Origin: Alphaproteobacteria bacterium
GTDB taxonomy: Bacteria; Pseudomonadota; Alphaproteobacteria; Sphingomonadales; SMXR01
DNA length: 15,289 bases
Direction: 5' to 3'
Assembly (NCBI GenBank): GCA_004356215.1
Contig: SMXR01000055.1
Span: 1-15,289 of the forward strand
In this document: positions 1 to 5,251 of the stretch, in pieces
How positions within the stretch are numbered: position 1 is the stretch's first letter
Layout: each line of letters begins with the position of its first letter
Notes under the pieces: generated by a model
The model's database searches: none
Seen by the model: only the letters and a program-made list of their open reading frames with translations
Told to the model about the DNA's origin: nothing
Made by a program: the position numbers and the translations under genes

Positions 1-258
1 CACGGCAACCGTGCCAATCATGAACCCAAGCGGCCACGAAAACTTTTGTTACACAAAAAACAGATCAACCATGTCGGGTCCGCCGCCGCCAGAAAAGGAT
101 ATACCCTGATCCCGTTACGGTTATATTTTAATGAAAAAAACAAAGTTAAACTGGCGCTTGCGCTGGGCAAGGGCAAGAAACTTCACGACAAACGGGAAAC
201 CCAGAAAACCCGGGATTGGCAGCGGCAAAAACAACGGCTGATGCGGGATAAAGGGTAA
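1..258 (+). CDS. smpB: SsrA-binding protein SmpB (C-terminal part, 5' end outside window)
   Basis: SmpB binds tmRNA and carries it to stalled ribosomes for trans-translation. Only the last 85 codons are present; the frame is open from base 1, and the family is usually about 150-160 residues, so roughly the first half lies off the left edge. The visible part begins with the conserved GNRANHEP stretch, then a run resembling RKLLLHKKQI, then GYTLIPLRLYF and VKLALALGKGKKLHDKRE. It ends in a basic tail (RDWQRQKQRLMRDKG) matching the SmpB C-terminal extension that folds into a helix in the mRNA channel of the decoding site. An in-frame ATG at 46 is internal and is not the start. The next gene begins 183 bp downstream. 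No ssrA gene is visible. Identification is secure; only completeness is limited by the window edge. Confidence 0.95.
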   Translation, partial: HGNRANHEPKRPRKLLLHKKQINHVGSAAARKGYTLIPLRLYFNEKNKVKLALALGKGKKLHDKRETQKTRDWQRQKQRLMRDKG

Positions 259-349
259 AGCAAGAATTTCCACCCCGAATCAACAGATAACCCCACAATA
301 AACCCCGTGAGACGTTTGGGTTTGCCACGATTTAATTTTTTCTTACCCC

Positions 350-378
350 TTTTCAAAAACTAAATTGAATGCTAACAC
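350..378 (+). promoter_or_regulatory. Possible sigma70-type promoter for the M13 peptidase gene
   Basis: TTTTCA (350-355) and TAACAC (373-378) are separated by 17 bp, and the -10 is preceded by TG plus one base (extended -10 form). The predicted start is near 385, giving a leader of about 57 nt that opens directly into the inverted repeat at 387-416. Both hexamers match the consensus only moderately, so this is a candidate only. Confidence 0.3.
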
Positions 379-386
379 ATGGCTTG

Positions 387-416
387 CCAAACCAGGACAT
401 TTCAGACCAGGTTTGG
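387..416 (+). repeat. Inverted repeat in the peptidase gene leader
   Basis: CCAAACC (387-393) and GGTTTGG (410-416) are perfect 7-bp complements around a 16-nt loop. ACCAGG occurs three times in the same leader (391, 406, 428). The longer AACCAGGA occurs at 390-397 and again at 427-434, where it overlaps the Shine-Dalgarno site. It could be an mRNA 5' hairpin or an operator; function is inferred, not shown. Confidence 0.4.
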
Positions 417-430
417 TTTCCAATTTAACC

Positions 431-436
431 AGGAGG
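431..436 (+). promoter_or_regulatory. Strong ribosome binding site (AGGAGG)
   Basis: AGGAGG lies 5 nt before the ATG at 442. It is the strongest Shine-Dalgarno match in the window and fixes the start of the M13 peptidase gene. Confidence 0.85.
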
Positions 437-441
437 ATTAA

Positions 442-2496
442 ATGAAAAAGACTATAACGGCCTTGGGGATTTGCGCTTTTCTGTTAGGCGCGTGTGACCC
501 GGTCGAAAACACCGAAACGACAGCGGAATTATCACCTTATGCGACCGCAAGCGGGATTGATAAGACCGGATTTGATGAAAACGTTAGCCCGCGGGAAGAT
601 TTTTTCAGATATGTTAATGGCACATGGATCGCCAACGCAGAAATTCCAGGCGATCGCGGCACCTACGGCGCGTTTGCCATGCTTCGCGATGAAAGCGAAA
701 TTAACCAACGCAAAATTATTGAAGATTTAAGCACAAGCGATGATCTCGTTGCTGGTTCCGAAGAACAGAAAATAGGCCTCTTTTTTGCCAGCATTCTGGA
801 TCAAAGCCTGGTTGAAGGTAAAGGCGCGGAGCCTATCCAAAGCTATCTGGATATGATTGATGCCCTCGATTCAAAATCGGCGGTGGTGGGATTTTTTGGG
901 GAAGCCAACTATTTTGGTGTTGCTGCTCCAATGGGGACGGCTATATTTCCCGACCTTGGTGATTCCAGCCGCTATATGAATTATATTTTTCAAGGCGGAT
1001 TGGCCCTGCCGGGACGTGATTATTATTTGGATGAAGGTGAAAAGTTTGTAGAAATCCGTTCCGCCTACCCCCCCTATATCGCCTCATTATTGGAAATGGC
1101 CGGGTTTGACAATGCCGCCGAGCGCGCTGATAAAATTTTTGCGATTGAGATGGCCCTTGCTGAAAAACATTGGTCTCCGGAGCAAAACCGGAATATTCCG
1201 GCTCTTTATAACCTGATGGGGACTGAAGATTTAGGCAATGTTTCCACCTCTATCGATTGGCAGGCTTATATGGACGGCGCCGGGTTGGCCGGCCGCACCG
1301 AGCTGGTTGTTGCCCAACTAAGCTATTTTGAGGCTTTGGGCGGTATCATCGAAAACACTTCCTTGGAAGATTGGCAGGATTATCTCAGGTTTCAAATCCT
1401 TGATGGCGCTGCGCAGTTCCTTTCAAGCGAATTTGCGGACGCCAGATTTGATTTCATGGGCGCCCTGGTTGGCGGCCTGGAAGAACAAACCCCGCGTTGG
1501 AAAACAGGTGTGCGCGTTATTAATGCCACCCTTGGGGAAGCTGTCGGCAAGGTTTATGTCGAACGCCATTTCCCGCCCGCCGCCAAAGAGCAAATGCAAG
1601 ATTTGGTTGCCAACCTGATGGAAGCTTTTCGCACCGGTATTGTAGAACTGGATTGGATGAGCGATGAAACCAAAGCCATGGCTGAGGACAAACGCTCGAA
1701 AATGATGACCAAAATCGGTTATCCCGATGAATGGGAAGATTATTCAACCCTGGAAATTATCGCCGACGATCCGATTGCCAACCTGGCGGCCGCAACCCGT
1801 TGGGGCTATCAGGATAATATTGACAAACTGGACCAGGAAATTGACCGTAACGAATGGGGCATGACGCCGCAGACGGTGAATGCCTACCATAACCCGACCA
1901 TGAACGAGATTGTGTTCCCGGCCGCTATACTACAGCCTCCTTTCTTTAACCTGTCGGCGGACCCGGCGGTCAATTACGGTAGCATTGGTGCAGTGATCGG
2001 CCATGAAATCGGCCATGCTTTTGATGACCAGGGCCGTCGTTTTGATGGCGCAGGCAATATGCGGGACTGGTGGACCGAAGAAGATAGTGGGGCGTTTGAA
2101 GCCCGTGCCGCCACTTTGGTTTCCCAGTATGACCAGTTCAGCCCGCTTGAAGGCCTGAATGTAAATGGTCAGCTGACACTCGGCGAAAACATCGGCGACC
2201 TGACCGGGGTCACCCTGGCTTACCGGGCTTATAAAAATTCGCTCGGCGGTGAGGAAGCCCCGGTGATTGACGGCATGACCGGTGACCAACGGTTCTTTAT
2301 CGGCTTTGCCCAGGTCTGGCGCTCGATTGCCCGTGAAGAAGCCACGCGTCAGCGGGTGTTGACCGATCCGCATTCACCGCCTGAATTCCGGACCAATGGC
2401 ACCTTGAGGAACATTCCCGAATTCTATGAAGCCTTTGGCGTTGTAGAAGGCGACGCGATGTACCTGCCGCCGGAAGAGCGGGTCAAAATCTGGTAA
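442..2496 (+). CDS. M13 family zinc metallopeptidase, lipoprotein (PepO/neprilysin-like)
   Basis: A 684-residue member of peptidase family M13, which cleaves mainly short peptides with a catalytic zinc. Residues 1-18 form a lipoprotein signal: a Lys-Lys start, a hydrophobic stretch and the lipobox LGAC with Cys18, so the mature enzyme should be membrane-anchored outside the cytoplasm. Asp19 at position +2 would signal inner-membrane retention under the E. coli Lol rule; whether that applies here is unknown. The N-terminal family domain starts near residue 50 (FFRYVNGTWI). The catalytic domain shows NAYHNP at 480, the zinc motif HEIGH (His521, Glu522, His525), the third ligand Glu582 in GENIGD with Asp586, and His644 in DPHSPPEFR, which matches the neprilysin transition-state histidine. 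The protein ends in Trp like the family. Length is typical for bacterial M13. It has its own strong RBS and a terminator, so it appears monocistronic. The physiological substrate cannot be told. Confidence 0.95.
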   Translation: MKKTITALGICAFLLGACDPVENTETTAELSPYATASGIDKTGFDENVSPREDFFRYVNGTWIANAEIPGDRGTYGAFAMLRDESEINQRKIIEDLSTSDDLVAGSEEQKIGLFFASILDQSLVEGKGAEPIQSYLDMIDALDSKSAVVGFFGEANYFGVAAPMGTAIFPDLGDSSRYMNYIFQGGLALPGRDYYLDEGEKFVEIRSAYPPYIASLLEMAGFDNAAERADKIFAIEMALAEKHWSPEQNRNIPALYNLMGTEDLGNVSTSIDWQAYMDGAGLAGRTELVVAQLSYFEALGGIIENTSLEDWQDYLRFQILDGAAQFLSSEFADARFDFMGALVGGLEEQTPRWKTGVRVINATLGEAVGKVYVERHFPPAAKEQMQDLVANLMEAFRTGIVELDWMSDETKAMAEDKRSKMMTKIGYPDEWEDYSTLEIIADDPIANLAAATRWGYQDNIDKLDQEIDRNEWGMTPQTVNAYHNPTMNEIVFPAAILQPPFFNLSADPAVNYGSIGAVIGHEIGHAFDDQGRRFDGAGNMRDWWTEEDSGAFEARAATLVSQYDQFSPLEGLNVNGQLTLGENIGDLTGVTLAYRAYKNSLGGEEAPVIDGMTGDQRFFIGFAQVWRSIAREEATRQRVLTDPHSPPEFRTNGTLRNIPEFYEAFGVVEGDAMYLPPEERVKIW

Positions 2497-2518
2497 ATAA
2501 TTGAATTCAGAAATAAGG

Positions 2519-2548
2519 AACGGCGGTCTTCGGGCCGCCGTTTTTTTT
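2519..2548 (+). terminator. Rho-independent terminator with UUCG tetraloop
   Basis: AACGGCGG (2519-2526) pairs with CCGCCGTT (2535-2542). The stem continues through a T-G wobble and a C-G pair to a TTCG loop (2529-2532), the very stable C(UUCG)G tetraloop. Eight T residues follow (2541-2548). It lies 22 bp after the peptidase stop and just beyond the 3' end of the minus-strand transporter gene. On the minus strand the hairpin lacks a good T tract, so it should work mainly for the plus strand. Confidence 0.93.
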
Positions 2549-2555
2549 GGTAAAC

Positions 2556-3431
2556 TTAATGGTGGTCGGCGCATTCCCGGTTTTCAACCTGAACCGTTGA
2601 ATGGGAAATTTTATATTTTTCCCGCAAATGATTTTTGATGGCGACCAGAATATCCTCGCTTTTTTTTATGTCTTTTATGGTTGCGTGCATGGTCAAAAGC
2701 GGTTGTTCCAACGTCAGCAGCCAGACGTGAACGTGGTGGACTTCGATCAGGCCCGGAATGGTTTTCACCAGGTCTTTTTTCAACGCTTCGACATCAAAGG
2801 TATCGGGGGTGCCTTCCATCAGGATGTGGGTGGCCTTTTTAATCAATCCCCAGGCCGACGGCACAATCAAAAAAGCCAGGAAAACGGAAAGGATTGGATC
2901 AATGATCGAAAGGCCAAAAAAGTATATCACCACCGCCGCGATGATGACCCCAACCGAGCCGAGAATATCCAAGGTAACGTGCAGCAGCGCGCCCTTGATA
3001 TTCAGATTGTTTTTGGCGCCGGGGTGCAACACCCTAAACGCTATCAGATTGACCAAAAGGCCGAGAATCGCGACCACCAGCATCGGCACCGCCAATACCT
3101 CGGTGGGATTCATCATGCGGTGAATGGCTTCCCAAACAATCCAGCCAAAAACTCCGATTAAAACCAGACCGTTGATAAAGGCGGCCAGCACCTGGAAGCG
3201 GTCATAGCCATAGGTGCGCAAATCATCAGCGGGCCGGCGGCTGATGCGAAAGGCGCCATAGGCCAGCGCCAGCGCCGCGGTATCGGTCAGCATATGCCCG
3301 GCATCAGCCAAAAGCGCCAGACTGCCGGACAAAAGGCCGCCGATAACCTCGACCACCATAAACGACCCGGTCAGCAGCAGGACCAATAAAACCCGCCGCT
3401 CGTTTTGCTCCCGATGATCGTGGTGGTGCAT
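2556..3431 (-). CDS. Cation diffusion facilitator (CDF) transporter, CzcD/ZitB-like
   Basis: A 291-residue inner-membrane metal/proton antiporter of the CDF family, expected to export Zn2+ or related divalent cations. About six hydrophobic segments lie between residues 14 and 205. The two metal-site motifs of the Zn-type CzcD branch are present: Asp43 and His46/Asp50 in ADAGHMLTD of helix 2, and His151/Asp155 in helix 5. A soluble C-terminal domain (about 206-291) includes VHHVHVWLLT, as in YiiP-like regulatory domains. The N terminus is His-rich (HHHDH) and the C terminus ends ECADHH, which may bind metal. It starts 6 bp after the glycosylase stop with only a weak AGAA as RBS, so it is probably co-transcribed and translationally coupled. 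Exact metal specificity cannot be read from sequence. Confidence 0.93.
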   Translation of the reverse strand: MHHHDHREQNERRVLLVLLLTGSFMVVEVIGGLLSGSLALLADAGHMLTDTAALALAYGAFRISRRPADDLRTYGYDRFQVLAAFINGLVLIGVFGWIVWEAIHRMMNPTEVLAVPMLVVAILGLLVNLIAFRVLHPGAKNNLNIKGALLHVTLDILGSVGVIIAAVVIYFFGLSIIDPILSVFLAFLIVPSAWGLIKKATHILMEGTPDTFDVEALKKDLVKTIPGLIEVHHVHVWLLTLEQPLLTMHATIKDIKKSEDILVAIKNHLREKYKISHSTVQVENRECADHH

Positions 3432-3437
3432 GGTTCT

Positions 3438-4079
3438 TTAATCCAACATATCGCGTATCTGGCTGAACACGGTTTCAAACATCTCTTCGGTCAAACGCCT
3501 GGTATTGGTGTTGTAGCGCGAGCAATGGTAACTGTCCATGAGCGTCAAGCCGCCCCCCAGATCATGGCATTTGCCGTGGCCAAAGGGAAAATCCACCTGT
3601 CTGCGGTCAAAGGCGGCAACAATACTACGGTGGGCAATCCCGCCCAAAGCCAGGATAATTTTTAAATGTGGCAGGGCTTTAATCTGGTTCAAAAGGAAAG
3701 GCCGGCAGGTTTTCATTTCTTCTCCGGTGGGTTTGTTCTGGGGTGGCACACATTTCACCGCGTTGGTAATTAAAGCGTTTTTTAAAACAAGTCCGTCATC
3801 GGGACGGGCTTGATATTCACCAATCGCAAAACCAAATTTACTCAGCGTGGCATATAAAAGATCACCAGCATAATCGCCGGTAAAGGGCCGCCCGGTTTTG
3901 TTGGCGCCTTTCAGGCCCGGCGCCAGCCCGGCAATCAATAATTGGGTGTTTGGGTCGCCAAAACCTGGCACCGGGGCATTAAACCAATCCGGGTGGGTTT
4001 TGGCATTTTCCATGCGGAATTGAAAAAGCCTGGGGCACAAGGGACAATCCCGCGGCGGGTTTATGCTATTATTCAACAT
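3438..4079 (-). CDS. Uracil-DNA glycosylase, family 5 (UDGb)-like, iron-sulfur type
   Basis: A 213-residue DNA repair enzyme that removes uracil and probably other deaminated bases. Motif 1 is GLAPGLKGANKTG (51-63), the family 5 form in which the catalytic acid of family 1/4 enzymes is missing. It is followed by RPFTGDYAGD, NAVKCVPPQNKPT, and motif 2 SYHCSRYNTNTRRLT (183-197). Cys12, Cys15, Cys110 and Cys125 match the four [4Fe-4S] ligands of family 4/5 glycosylases. The start is an ATG preceded by GAGGTGA, an extended match to the anti-SD sequence but very close to the codon; the TTG at codon 2 is a possible alternative. It is the first gene of a minus-strand pair with the CDF transporter and is divergent from folK across about 55 bp. 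Family 4 is the alternative, but the motif 1 form favours family 5. Confidence 0.9.
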   Translation of the reverse strand: MLNNSINPPRDCPLCPRLFQFRMENAKTHPDWFNAPVPGFGDPNTQLLIAGLAPGLKGANKTGRPFTGDYAGDLLYATLSKFGFAIGEYQARPDDGLVLKNALITNAVKCVPPQNKPTGEEMKTCRPFLLNQIKALPHLKIILALGGIAHRSIVAAFDRRQVDFPFGHGKCHDLGGGLTLMDSYHCSRYNTNTRRLTEEMFETVFSQIRDMLD

Positions 4080-4122
4080 TCACCTCGTTTAATAAACCTT
4101 TAGCCTTAGCGCAACCAGTCAT

Positions 4123-4128
4123 AAGGAA
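4123..4128 (+). promoter_or_regulatory. RBS deciding the folK start
   Basis: AAGGAA lies 7 nt before the GTG at 4136 but only 4 nt before the TTG at 4133. The spacing favours GTG as the start codon. The rest of the divergent 4080-4132 gap shows no convincing promoter on either strand. Confidence 0.6.
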
Positions 4129-4135
4129 CCTTTTG

Positions 4136-4630
4136 GTGATTATCATCGGTTTAGGATCAAATCTTCCAGGCAGGGACGGCGCGCCTCCGGCCGAGACCCT
4201 AAAGCTGGCCTTGGCGCGCCTATCGGATTGCGGGGTGGAGGTTATTGCGGTATCGCCCTTTTATAAAAGCGAGCCGGTACCGAAATCCGACCAACCCTGG
4301 TTTGTCAATGCGGTTGCCCAAATTGAAACAGAGCTTGGGCCGGAGGATCTGCTGACCCGGTTGCACGAGGTTGAGGAAGTGTTTGGCCGTGCCAGGCGGA
4401 TCCGCAATGAAGCGCGAATCCTTGATTTGGATTTGCTTGATTACCAGGGACAGGTAACACCAAATCCCAGGGCCGGGCCGGTTTTGCCGCACCCCCGGAT
4501 GCAGCAGCGCCGGTTTGTCCTGAAGCCCTTGGCCGACCTTGCTCCGGAGTGGCGCCACCCGGTTTTGGGCAAAAGCGCAAAAGAGCTGTTGGATGAGGTG
4601 CCGGAGGAATACCAAATAGTGCTGTTGTAA
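4136..4630 (+). CDS. folK: 2-amino-4-hydroxy-6-hydroxymethyldihydropteridine pyrophosphokinase (HPPK)
   Basis: Transfers pyrophosphate from ATP to 6-hydroxymethyl-dihydropterin, the step before dihydropteroate synthase in folate synthesis; cytosolic. From GTG 4136 the protein has 164 residues, the usual HPPK size. Family motifs appear in order: GLGSN near the N terminus, FYKSEPV, QPWFVNAV, EEVFGRARRIRNEARILDLDLL, and LPHPRMQQRRFVLKPL. Asp97 and Asp99 correspond to the Mg2+-binding aspartates of E. coli HPPK (Asp95, Asp97). A TTG at 4133 would add one residue, but RBS spacing favours GTG. It stands alone, not next to folB or folP, and lies 88 bp before rpoZ with no strong terminator between, so some read-through into rpoZ is possible. 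Confidence 0.95.
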   Translation: MIIIGLGSNLPGRDGAPPAETLKLALARLSDCGVEVIAVSPFYKSEPVPKSDQPWFVNAVAQIETELGPEDLLTRLHEVEEVFGRARRIRNEARILDLDLLDYQGQVTPNPRAGPVLPHPRMQQRRFVLKPLADLAPEWRHPVLGKSAKELLDEVPEEYQIVLL

Positions 4631-4639
4631 GCGAATAAA

Positions 4640-4657
4640 TTTCTTTACTTAAAGAAA
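4640..4657 (+). repeat. Perfect 7-4-7 inverted repeat overlapping the rpoZ -35
   Basis: TTTCTTT (4640-4646) and AAAGAAA (4651-4657) flank ACTT. The dyad covers the proposed rpoZ -35 (4644-4649). It lacks a T tract after it and is AT-rich, so it is an unlikely terminator for folK. It could be an operator or a chance AT-rich dyad. Confidence 0.45.
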
Positions 4658-4672
4658 CCAAAAAGCTATAAG
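4644..4672 (+). promoter_or_regulatory. Probable sigma70-type promoter of rpoZ
   Basis: TTTACT (-35, 4644-4649, 4/6) and TATAAG (-10, 4667-4672, 5/6) are separated by exactly 17 bp. Transcription would begin near 4679, giving a leader of about 40 nt with AAGGAG (4705-4710) 8 nt before the ATG. Confidence 0.65.
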
Positions 4673-4718
4673 CCCTCCTCGGCAGCCAAATAATAATACA
4701 TCTCAAGGAGAACACAGC

Positions 4719-5123
4719 ATGGCCCGCGTAACCGTAGAAGATTGCATAACCAAAGTTCCGAACCGGTTTGATCTGGTTCTTTATGCAGGCCAACGGTCAC
4801 GTCAGATTGCTTCTGGTGAGCCGCTTTTGGTTGAGCGTGATAATGACAAAAACCCGGTTGTTAGCCTCCGTGAAATCGCCGAGGGTAAAATTTTACCCGA
4901 AGAGCTGATGGAAAACATCATCCAAGCCGCCCAAAAACATGTCGAAGTGGACGAGCCTGAAGAAGACGACATCGATCTTTTGAGAAAGGCTGTAGGCGGG
5001 GGGTCGGAAGCCGGCGACGAAGCACCCGCGGATCTCGAAACAGACATCCAGAAAAAGAATCTTGAACAAGACAGCAATAAACAGGCCGAAGATGCCAACA
5101 TTATCGAGGCTGAAGACGAATAA
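4719..5123 (+). CDS. rpoZ: DNA-directed RNA polymerase omega subunit, with long acidic tail
   Basis: Omega assists assembly of RNA polymerase by binding beta'. In E. coli its N terminus (MARV) helps form ppGpp site 1. Here the protein begins MARVTVEDC and continues VPNRFDLVLYAGQRSRQI and KNPVVSLREIAEGKI, the conserved omega core (about residues 1-75). Total length is 134, against 91 in E. coli. The extra part, from about residue 76, is highly acidic: 22 Asp/Glu in the last 59 residues, low complexity and probably disordered. Extended omega tails occur in alphaproteobacteria. The start is fixed by AAGGAG 8 nt upstream. The gene has its own promoter and terminator, so it is probably mainly monocistronic although next to rel, which makes ppGpp. 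Confidence 0.96.
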   Translation: MARVTVEDCITKVPNRFDLVLYAGQRSRQIASGEPLLVERDNDKNPVVSLREIAEGKILPEELMENIIQAAQKHVEVDEPEEDDIDLLRKAVGGGSEAGDEAPADLETDIQKKNLEQDSNKQAEDANIIEAEDE

Positions 5124-5137
5124 ACTTGTTTCAAGTT
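5123..5137 (+). repeat. Short perfect hairpin at the rpoZ stop
   Basis: AACTTG (5123-5128), TTT loop, CAAGTT (5132-5137). It begins on the last base of the rpoZ stop codon and lies just before the terminator hairpin. An A-rich stretch follows rather than a T tract, so alone it is not a terminator. Confidence 0.45.
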
Positions 5138-5147
5138 AAAAAAATAC

Positions 5148-5178
5148 AAACCCGGCAGAAATTTTCGCCGGGTTTTTT
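5148..5178 (+). terminator. Rho-independent terminator of rpoZ
   Basis: CCCGGC (5151-5156) pairs with GCCGGG (5167-5172), lengthened by three A-T pairs (5148-5150 with 5173-5175). A run of six T residues occupies 5173-5178. The rel promoter begins about 10 bp further on, so rpoZ and the rel operon appear to be separate transcription units. Confidence 0.9.
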
Positions 5179-5187
5179 GTTTGTGGT

Positions 5188-5216
5188 ATGTCAAAACCGC
5201 CTTATATCTGTATAAG
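5188..5216 (+). promoter_or_regulatory. Probable sigma70-type promoter of the rel operon
   Basis: ATGTCA (-35, 5188-5193, 4/6) and TATAAG (-10, 5211-5216, 5/6) are 17 bp apart, just after the rpoZ terminator. The predicted start near 5223 gives a leader of about 29 nt before the ATG at 5252. This is the only good promoter seen upstream of the run from rel to acpS. Confidence 0.6.
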
Positions 5217-5217
5217 G
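5200..5217 (+). repeat. Perfect 7-4-7 inverted repeat covering the rel -10
   Basis: CCTTATA (5200-5206) and TATAAGG (5211-5217) flank TCTG. The right arm contains the whole proposed -10 hexamer. A protein bound here would block the promoter; the element also ends just before the predicted transcription start, so it would not be in the mRNA. Confidence 0.5.
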
Positions 5218-5241
5218 GCACAATTCTACCGGAAGAAATGT

Positions 5242-5246
5242 GGGAG
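5242..5246 (+). promoter_or_regulatory. RBS deciding the rel start
   Basis: GGGAG is 5 nt before the ATG at 5252. The in-frame GTG at 5240 would have only GGAAGA (5231-5236) 3 nt upstream. The ATG is therefore preferred. Confidence 0.6.
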
Positions 5247-5251
5247 TTAAA

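Noticed and set aside
273..349. Four CCCC tracts after smpB, a possible G-quadruplex on the minus strand
   Set aside because: The gaps between tracts (14, 8 and 51 nt) are too long and uneven for a quadruplex, and no hairpin or other structure forms.
1930..2373. 147-codon minus-strand open frame inside the M13 peptidase
   Set aside because: It lies opposite the conserved catalytic region, with no RBS and no recognisable protein.
2601..3161. 186-codon plus-strand open frame opposite the CDF transporter
   Set aside because: The transporter frame has full family motifs; the antisense product is low-complexity (Asn, Gln, His-rich) as expected of a reverse-strand shadow.
4087..4097. GTTTAATAAAC palindrome in the glycosylase-folK divergent gap
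   Set aside because: Five-bp arms in AT-rich DNA are easily due to chance, and no promoter hexamers fit around it.
4675..4710. CTCCT (4675-4679) complementary to the rpoZ SD AGGAG (4706-4710), a possible translational hairpin
   Set aside because: The predicted transcription start (about 4679) leaves nearly all of CTCCT out of the mRNA.
4305..4793. 162-codon minus-strand open frame across folK and rpoZ
   Set aside because: It is antisense to two well-supported genes and to the rpoZ promoter, and its product resembles no family; it is an out-of-frame shadow.
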